Source: Chromatiaceae bacterium (lineage in GTDB: Bacteria > Pseudomonadota > Gammaproteobacteria > Chromatiales > Chromatiaceae). From it: DNA of 64,000 bases. The stretch spans positions 1,364,001-1,428,000 of the forward strand of contig JADKCI010000001.1 of assembly GCA_016714645.1 (NCBI GenBank), in the 5' to 3' direction. Made by a program: the position numbers and the translations under genes. Numbering within the stretch: position 1 is the first letter of the stretch; every line of letters starts with the position of its first letter. Positions 33,881 through 41,539 of the stretch are shown piece by piece. The notes under the pieces were generated by a model. That model saw nothing but the letters and a program-made list of their open reading frames with translations, had not been told where the DNA came from and searched no databases.

Positions 33881-36800
33881 ATGAGACGCAAGGCGAAGTA
33901 CTGTGTTCGTCGCTTCGGTGCCATCCGCAACATCCTCGCGTTTTTCATCGAGTCGCCCCTGACGCCGCTGATTCTGGGGGCCTCGCTGTTACTCGGCGCC
34001 TTGGCCATCCTCCTCCTCCCGCGGGAGGAGGAGCCGCAGATCGTGGTGCCGATGATCGACATCTTCGTGCAGATGCCCGGCGTCTCTGCCCAGGAGGTGG
34101 AGCAGCGCCTCACCAAGCCGCTGGAAAAGCTGATTTGGGAGTTGCCCGGGGTGGAGTATCTCTATTCCACCTCGAGCCCCGGCGGTGCCCTGACCGTGGT
34201 GCGCTTTCTGGTGGGCTGGAACGAGGAGCGGGCCATTGTCGAGGTCAATCAGAAGCTCGCGGCCAACCTTGACCTGATCCCCCCCGGCGCCAGTCCGCCC
34301 TTGGTCAAGCCCCGGCGCATTGACGATGTGCCGATCCTGGCGCTGACCCTGCACGGGGATGGCGTCGACGCCCTGGCCCTGCGGCAAATCGCCGCGGCCC
34401 TGAACGATGAGGTCAAGCAGGTCCAGGACGTTGCCGAGACGACCCTCATCGGGGGCCTGCGCCGGCAGGTGCGGGTCGAGTTGGATACCACGCGGCTGAT
34501 CGCCTATGGCATCGATCCCAACGAGGTGGTGGCCAAGCTGGAGGCGGCCAATCGCCAGTCGCGGGCCGGCAGCCTGCCGACCCCGGGGGGCGAGGTCCTG
34601 GTGGAGACCGGGGGCTTCCTCGCGGATGCGGGCCAGGTGGGGGCCGTGGTGGTGGGGGCCTACCAGGGCCAACTCGTCTATCTCCGCGACCTGGCGCAGG
34701 TCCTGGATGGGCCGGAGGAACCCACCAACTATGTCCTGTTCGGGAGTGGCCCGAGGCAGGAAGGCGCCGACCCCGCCGGGTCCGAGTTCGGGGTCACGCG
34801 GTCGGCAGTGACCCTGGCGATCGCCAAGCGACCTGGGACCAACGCGATCGAGGTAAGTAACCGGGTGCTGGAGAAGGTGGCCCTGCTCCAGGGTCACATC
34901 ATCCCAGCGGGGGTGGAGGTTACCGTGACCCGGAACTACGGTCGCACCGCTACTGACAAGTCCAACGAACTCCTGCTCCATATGGGCCTGGCCGTGGTGG
35001 GGGTCAGCATCCTGGTGGGCATGGTGCTCGGGGTCCGGGAGGCCTTCGTGGTGGCTATCGCCATCCCCATGACCTTGGCCCTGACCCTGGCCACCTTCTA
35101 CCTCCTGGGTTTCACCCTCAACCGAGTCACCCTGTTCGCCCTGATCTTCTCCATCGGCATCCTGGTGGACGATCCGATTGTCGACGTGGAGAACATCGTG
35201 CGCCACTTCCGGCTGTTCGAAAACCGGGGACGGCCCCTGAGCGAGGTGGTGATCGACGCGGTCAACGAGGTCCGCAGCCCGCTGATCCTGGCCACCCTGA
35301 CGGTGATTGCGGCGGTGCTGCCCATGGCTTTCGTGCAGGGGCTGATGGGCCCCTACATGCGCCCCATTCCGATCGGGGCGACGGCCGCCATGCTGTTCTC
35401 CATGGCGGTCTCCTTTGTCGTGACCCCCTGGGCGGCCAATCGGATGCTGGGCAAGCTCGCCCTGCATCGCGGCCCGGAGTTGACCGCGGAGGACTGGACC
35501 ACCCGCCTCTATCGGCGGGTCATGGGTCCCCTGATTGAAGTCCGCTGGCGGGGCCTGGCCTTCCTGTTCGGGATCACGGTCGCCCTGCTGGCGGCCTGTT
35601 GGCTGGTCTGGGCCGGGGCGGTTAAGGTCAAGATGCTGCCCTTCGATAACAAGAGCGAACTGCAGCTCATCGTCGACATGGACGAGGGCACCACCTTGGA
35701 GCAGACCACCCAGGTGGCCCAGGAACTGGCTGCGGTGGTGCGCCAGGAGCCGGAGGTGACCGACTACCAGATCTACGCGGGCACGGCCGCGCCCTACAAC
35801 TTCAACGGCCTGGTACGTCACTACTTCCTGCGCCGGGGGCCCAACCTGGCCGACATTCAGGTCAATTTTGTCCCGAAGGATGAGCGCCAGGCCCAGAGTC
35901 ATGAGATTGCCAAACGCCTGCGCGAGCGCATCCAGCCGATCGTGGAGCGCCACCGGGCGCGGGTCAAGGTGGCGGAGGTGCCGCCTGGTCCGCCGGTGCT
36001 CCAGACCCTGGTGGCGGAGGTCTATGGGCCAGACTACGGCCAGCAGATCGCCAACGCTCTCCAAATCCGGGCGCTCCTGGAACAGACGCCCGGGGTGGTG
36101 GACGTGGACTGGTACATGGAGGAAGCCCAGCCGCTATTAATCTTCCGCTTCGATCAGGAAAAGGCCGCCCGCAACGGAATCAGCGCCAGCCAGGTAGAGC
36201 GGTTGGTGACCATCGCCGAGGCCGGGGTGGAGACGGGACTACTGCATGTCCCCGGAGAGCGGGAGGACGTGCCGATCCGGGTGCGCCTGCCCCTGGAGCA
36301 GCGGGCCGAGATCTCCCAACTGTTGCCGATCCCTCTGCGCACCCCGGATGGGGGTCAGGTGCCGCTGGGTGAGTTGGTCCGGCTGGAGCGGACGACCGGC
36401 GAGCACAGCCGCTACCGCAAGAACCTGCTCCCGGTGGTCTATGTCACGGCGGACGTGGCGGGGGATGTGGAGAGCCCGGTCTATGCGATTATGGACCTGG
36501 GCCGAGCGATCGAGGCACTGACGCCGGTCGGGTCCGTGCCGGACGAGCACCTGACCGTCTGGAGTACCCGCCAGCCCTTCTCGACCCTGACCCCGTCCGT
36601 CAAGTGGGACGGCGAGTGGCACATTACCTACGAGGTCTTCCGCGACCTGGGGGCCGCCTTCGTGGTGGTCCTGATCCTGATCTATATCCTCATCGTTGGC
36701 TGGTTCCGCTCCCTTCGCACGCCGTTCATCGTGATGGCGGCGATCCCCTTTTCGCTGGTCGGCATACTCCCCGCCCATTGGGCCATGGGGGCCTTTTTTA

Positions 36801-37162
36801 CCGCGACCTCCATGATCGGGTTTATGGCCGGGGCCGGCATCGTGGTGCGCAACTCCATCATCCTGGTGGACTTCATCAAGCTGCGCAACAAACAGGGGAT
36901 GCCGCTGGTGCAGGCGGTGGTGGACGCGGGGGCGGTGCGTTTCCGCCCCATGATGCTGACCGCGGCTGCGGTGGTGGTCGGCGGCAGCGTTATCCTGTTT
37001 GATCCGATTTTTCAGGGTCTGGCTATCTCACTGATGGCGGGCGAGATCGCCTCGCTGCTGCTCTCGCGCATGGCGGTCCCGATCATCTACTACCAGGCCA
37101 TGCGTGATCGCCCCCCGGTCGTGGTCGGCGAGGCGACAGTGGCCCCGACCACGCCTGCGTAA
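33881..37162 (+). CDS. RND-family efflux transporter permease subunit, orphan
   Basis: A large inner-membrane proton-driven pump of 1093 residues of the AcrB/CzcA superfamily. The two 6-helix halves and large periplasmic loops are visible: PLEKLIWELPGVEYLYSTSS and PRRIDDVPILALTLHGDG in the first loop, and helix 4 with GILVDDPIVDVENIVRHFRL, which carries the paired aspartates of proton relay. The end is normal (MAGEIASLLLSRMAVPIIYY). It is closer to the shorter-loop MdtB/CzcA-like group than to AcrB. An RND pump needs a periplasmic adaptor and an outer-membrane channel, but neither is adjacent: upstream is a transposase remnant and downstream is a decayed duplicate. It may have lost its partner genes. 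The ATG at 33881 has GAGG ten bases upstream. Confidence 0.9.
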   Translation: MRRKAKYCVRRFGAIRNILAFFIESPLTPLILGASLLLGALAILLLPREEEPQIVVPMIDIFVQMPGVSAQEVEQRLTKPLEKLIWELPGVEYLYSTSSPGGALTVVRFLVGWNEERAIVEVNQKLAANLDLIPPGASPPLVKPRRIDDVPILALTLHGDGVDALALRQIAAALNDEVKQVQDVAETTLIGGLRRQVRVELDTTRLIAYGIDPNEVVAKLEAANRQSRAGSLPTPGGEVLVETGGFLADAGQVGAVVVGAYQGQLVYLRDLAQVLDGPEEPTNYVLFGSGPRQEGADPAGSEFGVTRSAVTLAIAKRPGTNAIEVSNRVLEKVALLQGHIIPAGVEVTVTRNYGRTATDKSNELLLHMGLAVVGVSILVGMVLGVREAFVVAIAIPMTLALTLATFYLLGFTLNRVTLFALIFSIGILVDDPIVDVENIVRHFRLFENRGRPLSEVVIDAVNEVRSPLILATLTVIAAVLPMAFVQGLMGPYMRPIPIGATAAMLFSMAVSFVVTPWAANRMLGKLALHRGPELTAEDWTTRLYRRVMGPLIEVRWRGLAFLFGITVALLAACWLVWAGAVKVKMLPFDNKSELQLIVDMDEGTTLEQTTQVAQELAAVVRQEPEVTDYQIYAGTAAPYNFNGLVRHYFLRRGPNLADIQVNFVPKDERQAQSHEIAKRLRERIQPIVERHRARVKVAEVPPGPPVLQTLVAEVYGPDYGQQIANALQIRALLEQTPGVVDVDWYMEEAQPLLIFRFDQEKAARNGISASQVERLVTIAEAGVETGLLHVPGEREDVPIRVRLPLEQRAEISQLLPIPLRTPDGGQVPLGELVRLERTTGEHSRYRKNLLPVVYVTADVAGDVESPVYAIMDLGRAIEALTPVGSVPDEHLTVWSTRQPFSTLTPSVKWDGEWHITYEVFRDLGAAFVVVLILIYILIVGWFRSLRTPFIVMAAIPFSLVGILPAHWAMGAFFTATSMIGFMAGAGIVVRNSIILVDFIKLRNKQGMPLVQAVVDAGAVRFRPMMLTAAAVVVGGSVILFDPIFQGLAISLMAGEIASLLLSRMAVPIIYYQAMRDRPPVVVGEATVAPTTPA

Positions 37163-37270
37163 CCGGGCCGAAAACGTAGCGCGTAGCGCGTAGGGTGCAA
37201 TAGCCCTGGAGCTTGTGCATCAGGCTCTGGGTGCCCAAGCGTCCGCGCAACAAGTCCCTTTCCTTGCCTT

Positions 37271-37323
37271 CACGTTGACAGTGGCCCTGGTCGTCTCTAG
37301 TTCCCCTGGGAAGGGAAGGCGAG
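37271..37323 (+). promoter_or_regulatory. Promoter-like repeat, copy A (no gene behind it)
   Basis: TTGACA at 37275-37280 lies in a block shared with copies B (39.08 kb) and C (40.5 kb). The -10-like part is degraded to CTCTAGTT. It is followed directly by the decayed duplicate of the aas 5' end and drives no visible gene. Confidence 0.5.
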
Positions 37324-37533
37324 GGGCAGCAGGATCAGGGCAAGGACGATGGCGGTCAGCAGGATCCGAGTATCGCCGTCGTAGGTCTTGAAGAGGGTGT
37401 TCTGGATGATGATCTTGTGGCCTAGGTCCACGAAGGCCTTGAGGAACATCATCCCGATGAAGGACAGAAAACTGCCGATGCGAAACAGATGCCTTATGGA
37501 TTCAAGCTCCTCAATCCGCTAGTTAAATGGTTT
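37324..37533 (+). repeat. Direct repeat copy 2: decayed duplicate of the aas 5' end
   Basis: About 210 bases match 33113-33321 with scattered substitutions. On the minus strand the start codon is changed from ATG to ATA and the frame does not continue beyond the repeat, so this is a dead fragment. It lies about 4.2 kb from the source in the same orientation, with the transposase remnant and RND gene between the copies. Confidence 0.9.
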
Positions 37534-37596
37534 GAACCCCAGGACCTGATCGCCGGGATTGCCCCTATTCCCCGGGAGATACCGGCGGGTCCCAAC

Positions 37597-38877
37597 CTAG
37601 ACCCGCGGGCTCCGGCCCCCGATCAAAAATACCGGGAGAATCACACCAAATACCAGGGCGCTGACCGTGAAGGCCGTCTTCAGCAGGGTCTGCAGGGTAT
37701 GCACAGCCATTTCCGGCGGTACCGCGCTGGGGGGCAATTGCGTGAACAAAAATAAATGGTTCAATCCATCGATCGCCAAAAACCCCGGAACCATCGGCAG
37801 CACGCAAATCAAGGCGAAGACTGCCGCCGGGAAGTGGCCGCGACGCGAGATCAGCGACATGAGCAGGGACACCGCCGCCGCGCCCAAAAATGCCGCCACC
37901 GCCATGTCCATGCCGCCAAAAGCCATGAGCTCCGTGCGCAGACCGCGCGCCAGAATCGCGCCCAGACCCAGCAGGGGGATGAAGCGGCCGGGGACATTAA
38001 ACAGGAGACCCAGGCCCGTGGCCGCCAGGCCAGCAAAGAGCGCATCCGCGAGCCGGACGAGCCAATAGCCTATTTCTGGTGCCGTTTCAACCTGCAAGGC
38101 GTCGAAAAACACCAGGAGGGGGACGCTCGCGGCCAGAGTGAGGATCACGATCATCATGGCGGCAAAGGCTAACCGGCCCCACGCCACCGTGTTGTGGTTA
38201 CGCAGAATATCAAAGCCCGCATTGATGAGGGGAAAACCGGGGATTTGTGGTAGCAGTATGGCGATGATCGCCACCAGGCCGGTGCCGGTGCCCAACAGGC
38301 TCGCCAGCAATCCGGATAAGAGGACACCGGTCAGACCGGCGAGAAACACGCTCATGTAGAGATTATGGCCGCGCCCCAGCAGGCTGGATTTGACGAGGCT
38401 CAAGAGCATCGCCGCCGGAAATATCGCCGCGCTGGCCGTGGCGTCGGCGCCGTTGATAACGCCAAAGGCGCAGGCGATCAGGCCTACCAGAATATGCAGG
38501 CCCCAACCTCTAAGCCCTGAATGCAAATTGGAAATTTCATCCAGATGTTGCTTGATCGCCACAACCGTTGGACGCTCGACATCTAGATTACGAATTAATT
38601 TGCTGACCTCAATGAGCACCTCGATGTTGAATACAACAAAGGTGTTCCGCCTTTCCACGCGCGTGTGATAGTGCTGGCCGCTAATGTCGGTGATCACCAG
38701 GCCGTCGTAATCAATCATGACCTGCAGATCATCGCCGCCCAGATAGTTTTTCATGGCGCCGATGCTGTCGATGACCCGCTGGACCGTCGCGCCATTTAAG
38801 AACAGCAATTTGCCAAGTTGCAAATAAATATGGATGAACCGATGCGGCTTGTAGCGGACGGGAGTGGTATTGAGCAT
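37597..38877 (-). CDS. Threonine/serine exporter family protein (ThrE-like)
   Basis: An inner-membrane exporter of 426 residues. The N-terminal ThrE domain (about 1-250) begins with a soluble region including FLNGATVQRVIDSIGAM and DISGQHYHTRVERRNTFVVF, followed by helices such as LRGWGLHILVGLIACAFGVI. The C-terminal DUF3815-like half supplies further helices (AVFALICVLPMVPGFLAIDG). Family members export threonine and serine; substrate identity here is inferred. The ATG at 38877 is used because the upstream frame to 39051 is proline-rich with no conservation signal. The ribosome site is weak, so the start is less certain than the gene. Confidence 0.85.
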   Translation of the reverse strand: MLNTTPVRYKPHRFIHIYLQLGKLLFLNGATVQRVIDSIGAMKNYLGGDDLQVMIDYDGLVITDISGQHYHTRVERRNTFVVFNIEVLIEVSKLIRNLDVERPTVVAIKQHLDEISNLHSGLRGWGLHILVGLIACAFGVINGADATASAAIFPAAMLLSLVKSSLLGRGHNLYMSVFLAGLTGVLLSGLLASLLGTGTGLVAIIAILLPQIPGFPLINAGFDILRNHNTVAWGRLAFAAMMIVILTLAASVPLLVFFDALQVETAPEIGYWLVRLADALFAGLAATGLGLLFNVPGRFIPLLGLGAILARGLRTELMAFGGMDMAVAAFLGAAAVSLLMSLISRRGHFPAAVFALICVLPMVPGFLAIDGLNHLFLFTQLPPSAVPPEMAVHTLQTLLKTAFTVSALVFGVILPVFLIGGRSPRV

Positions 38878-39077
38878 CGCATCAAGTATCCAAGAGGGGG
38901 TACCTGGGGGGCGCCGGACGCCATCGAGACAAGGGCTTGGGGCTGGACAGTTACCCGTGGCGCCGATCCTGGCAGCGGAGTATAGGGCAAGGCCAGCGCC
39001 CGGTGCCGACTTTGGCGTGGGCAGAGGGCCGGAAAGGCTGGGCCCGGGCATTCGCGCACCAGGGCCCTATCCTTGCC

Positions 39078-39129
39078 TGGACGTTGACACGGGCGCTAGT
39101 GGTCTATAGCTTCCCCGAGAAGGGCGAGT
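39078..39129 (+). promoter_or_regulatory. Promoter-like repeat, copy B
   Basis: TTGACA (39084-39089) and TATAGC (39105-39110), 15 bases apart, lie in a block shared with copies A and C and followed by GAGAAGGG. It is 39 bases upstream of the gene at 39168 and on the same strand, so it is a reasonable promoter for that gene, although 15 bases is shorter than the optimal spacing. Confidence 0.5.
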
Positions 39130-39167
39130 CCTAGCTCATTAGCTGTGTAACCCTTTGAGGATCCATC

Positions 39168-40382
39168 ATGAGTGTCCACAAGTGGCAGTTTGCCTCCCGT
39201 TTCCGCCGTCACGCCTTCGGTTGGCGGTCCGGCACACCCGTGCAGCGCATCAAGGAGGCCATCGCGGAGATCAAGCAGGTCGCCCGCACGGAGCCGGTGC
39301 TGGCGGCCGAGGGGGGCATCAGCCTGTTGGAAAAACTCTCGCCAGCCTTGGTGCATGTCGACAGCTCCTCGGGCGCCTTGGGTTCCGCCGTCGACAAGGC
39401 CATCACCATCCTAGTGCCGATCATCGCCAAAGCGGATGTCGAGCCGCAACTACGGCAACGCTGGCTGGAGCGCTTATGGCGAGCGCTGCAGGACGACGAA
39501 ATGCCCTACATCGAACTGTTGGGCGACTACTGGGGCGAGCTGTGCGTGACGCCAGCGCTGGCATCGGATTGGGCCGATGCGTTTCTGCCGCTCGCCGAGC
39601 AGGCCTGGAGCCCCGCGGCGCCCGAGCACGAATTCTTCAAGGGCACCAGTGCCTGCCTGGCCTGCCTGTATGCGGCGGGTCGCGATCAGGAAGTGCTGGT
39701 GTTGCTCGACACAGCGCCATTCAAGTGGTGGCACTACCGGCGCTGGGGGGTGAAATCCCTGGTGGCCTTGGGCAAGAAAGCCGAGGCGATCCAATACGCA
39801 GAGGATTCGCGCGGCCTCAATGATCGGGGCTGGCAGATCAGCCAGGCCTGCGAAGCCATTCTCTTGTCATCCGGCTCGTTCGAGGAGGCCTACCGCCGCT
39901 ATGCGCTGGAAGCCAATCAAGCCACGACCCACCTCGCGAGGTTTCGCTCCATTGCCGGGAAGTACCCCTACAAGACGCCAGAAGAGATCCTGCGCGACCT
40001 GATGGCCAGCACCCCTGGAGCCGAGGGCAAGTGGTTTGCCGCCGCCAAGGATGCGGGTCTATTTGAGGTGGCGGCTGAGCTGGCGACCCGCAGCCCGACC
40101 GATCCGCGCACCTTGACCCGCGCCGCCCGTGATTTTGCCGGGAAGCAGCCGGACTTCGCGCTCGCCGCCGGCCTGGCCGCCCTGCGCTGGATCGCCCTCG
40201 GCCAGGGCTATGAAATCACCGGGGCTGATGTGCTTGATGCCTACGCGGCGGTGATGCAGGCGGCGGCCGGCGCAGGCGTATCGATCCAGGATGTCAAGGA
40301 GCAGATCCGGGAGATGATCGCCGGCGTTCAGCCCGGATGCTCACTGATGAGGACGGTCCTGGGCCCTCATTTATCGACCTGA
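39168..40382 (+). CDS. Uncharacterised all-helical (TPR-like) protein
   Basis: A 404-residue protein I do not recognise by name. It has a good ribosome site (GAGGATCC before ATG) and ordinary coding composition. No signal peptide or membrane helix is visible. The sequence looks like stacked helix pairs: FLPLAEQAWSPAAPEHEFFK, then ACLACLYAAGRDQEVLVLLD, WGVKSLVALGKKAEAIQYAE and ILLSSGSFEEAYRRYALEAN. These have TPR-like Ala/Gly/Tyr positions through about residues 130-350. Such solenoids usually mediate protein-protein contacts. It sits between promoter-like repeat copies B and C and ahead of PPK2, but the two genes have separate promoter-like repeats. Function unknown. Confidence 0.75.
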   Translation: MSVHKWQFASRFRRHAFGWRSGTPVQRIKEAIAEIKQVARTEPVLAAEGGISLLEKLSPALVHVDSSSGALGSAVDKAITILVPIIAKADVEPQLRQRWLERLWRALQDDEMPYIELLGDYWGELCVTPALASDWADAFLPLAEQAWSPAAPEHEFFKGTSACLACLYAAGRDQEVLVLLDTAPFKWWHYRRWGVKSLVALGKKAEAIQYAEDSRGLNDRGWQISQACEAILLSSGSFEEAYRRYALEANQATTHLARFRSIAGKYPYKTPEEILRDLMASTPGAEGKWFAAAKDAGLFEVAAELATRSPTDPRTLTRAARDFAGKQPDFALAAGLAALRWIALGQGYEITGADVLDAYAAVMQAAAGAGVSIQDVKEQIREMIAGVQPGCSLMRTVLGPHLST

Positions 40383-40492
40383 CCGGGACCTTTTTGGCCG
40401 GTTCGCCATGTAAGCTATTGGGCGGGAGAGCACGCACGCGTCGTAGATGACGGTGAAGTTCGAACGCTATCCGCGAGCTAAGTCCCATTTTT

Positions 40493-40550
40493 TCTTTCAC
40501 GTTGACACTGGCCCTGGTGGTCTATAGTTTCCTTGAGAAGGGGAGCGAGG
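40493..40550 (+). promoter_or_regulatory. Promoter-like repeat, copy C, upstream of ppk2
   Basis: TTGACA (40502-40507) and TATAGT (40523-40528), 15 bases apart, followed by GAGAAGGGGAGCGAGG. This is the best preserved of the three copies and lies about 70 bases upstream of the PPK2 start on the same strand. Confidence 0.55.
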
Positions 40551-40620
40551 TGCAAAACCGCTCCCGATATCCTTCTCAATGCTCCAGAACTTCAGGCAAA
40601 CCACCATCGAGGTCCCTACC

Positions 40621-41457
40621 ATGGCTAAGCACAAAAACAAGAAGAAGAAACAGGAAATCACGGCTCTTGTTCAGGCACCGGTTGTCGCGCTAACCCAGAA
40701 GCTGTACGACAGGGAGTTGGCCAAGCTGCATGTGGAGTTGGTCAAGCTGCAGGAGTGGGTAGTACACCAGGGGCTGAAGGTGTGCATCGTCTTCGAGGGT
40801 CGCGATGGGGCCGGCAAGGGCGGCACCATCAAGGCGATCACCGAACGGGTGAGTCCTCGGGTCTTCCGGGTGGTGGCGCTGCCCGCCCCGACGGAGCGGG
40901 AAAAGACCCAGATGTATGCCCAGCGCTACATGCCCCATTTCCCTGCGGGGGGCGAGGTCGTCATCTTCGACCGCAGTTGGTATAACCGCGCCGGCGTCGA
41001 GCGGGTCATGGGCTTCTGCACCGAGGAGCAGGCCCAAAAGTTTCTGAAGATGACCCCCCTGGTCGAGCGGGCCATGGTCGATTCGGGCATCATCCTTATC
41101 AAATACTGGCTGGAGGTCAGTCCGGAGGAACAGACTCGCCGGCTGGAGGGGCGCATCGACGATGGCCGCAAGATCTGGAAGCTGTCGCCCATGGATCTCA
41201 AGTCCTATAGCCGCTGGGATGATTACACCAAGGCGCGGGACGAGATGTTCGCTGCCACCGATAGCGCCTGGGCCCCCTGGTACGTCGCCAATTCCGAAAA
41301 CAAAAAGCAGGTGCGGCTCAACGTCATCCACCACCTGCTGAGTCGTATCCCCTACGAGGAAGTGCCCCACGAGAAGGTCAAACTGCCGGATCGCAAGAAG
41401 CTGGACCGCTACAAGTCGCCCGATTACCCCTTTAGATTCATTCCCGAGGTCTATTGA
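40621..41457 (+). CDS. ppk2: Polyphosphate kinase 2 (PPK2)
   Basis: A cytoplasmic kinase that transfers phosphate between polyphosphate and nucleotides, 278 residues. Walker A is FEGRDGAGKGGTIKAI and Walker B FDRSWYNRAGVERVMGF. The lid region RLEGRIDDGRKIWKLSPMD and the terminal LDRYKSPDYPFRFIPEVY are typical of single-domain PPK2 proteins. The N-terminus is strongly basic (MAKHKNKKKKQE). The ATG at 40621 has GAGG eight bases upstream; the longer frame from 40579 is not needed. Purple sulfur bacteria store polyphosphate, so the enzyme fits. Whether it prefers GDP, ADP or AMP cannot be told reliably from the sequence. Confidence 0.93.
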   Translation: MAKHKNKKKKQEITALVQAPVVALTQKLYDRELAKLHVELVKLQEWVVHQGLKVCIVFEGRDGAGKGGTIKAITERVSPRVFRVVALPAPTEREKTQMYAQRYMPHFPAGGEVVIFDRSWYNRAGVERVMGFCTEEQAQKFLKMTPLVERAMVDSGIILIKYWLEVSPEEQTRRLEGRIDDGRKIWKLSPMDLKSYSRWDDYTKARDEMFAATDSAWAPWYVANSENKKQVRLNVIHHLLSRIPYEEVPHEKVKLPDRKKLDRYKSPDYPFRFIPEVY

Positions 41458-41493
41458 TGGCCCCGGTGGCTTGAATGTTCCGAGCCACCCTGG

Positions 41494-41531
41494 CCGGCGG
41501 GCCCCTTGTCCCCCAAGGGGTGATCCGCCGG
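41494..41531. terminator. Stem-loop between convergent ppk2 and lipoprotein genes
   Basis: CCGGCGG (41494-41500) pairs with CCGCCGG (41525-41531), and inside it CCCCTTG pairs with CAAGGGG around a short loop. No U-tract follows, so this is terminator-like at best, but the position between two gene ends supports a role in 3' end formation. Confidence 0.4.
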
Positions 41532-41539
41532 AGAGGAAG

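Larger units (their letters stand above)
37163..37596. other. Spacer with repeat remnants
   Basis: About 430 bases between the RND pump and the ThrE-type gene (which converge). It holds GTAGCGC in tandem at 37177-37190, promoter-like repeat copy A, and the decayed aas 5' copy. No intact gene is present. Confidence 0.6.

Noticed and set aside
33989..36064. 691-codon minus-strand open frame opposite the RND pump
   Set aside because: His/Gln/Gly/Asp-rich antisense product of a GC-rich gene; no support.
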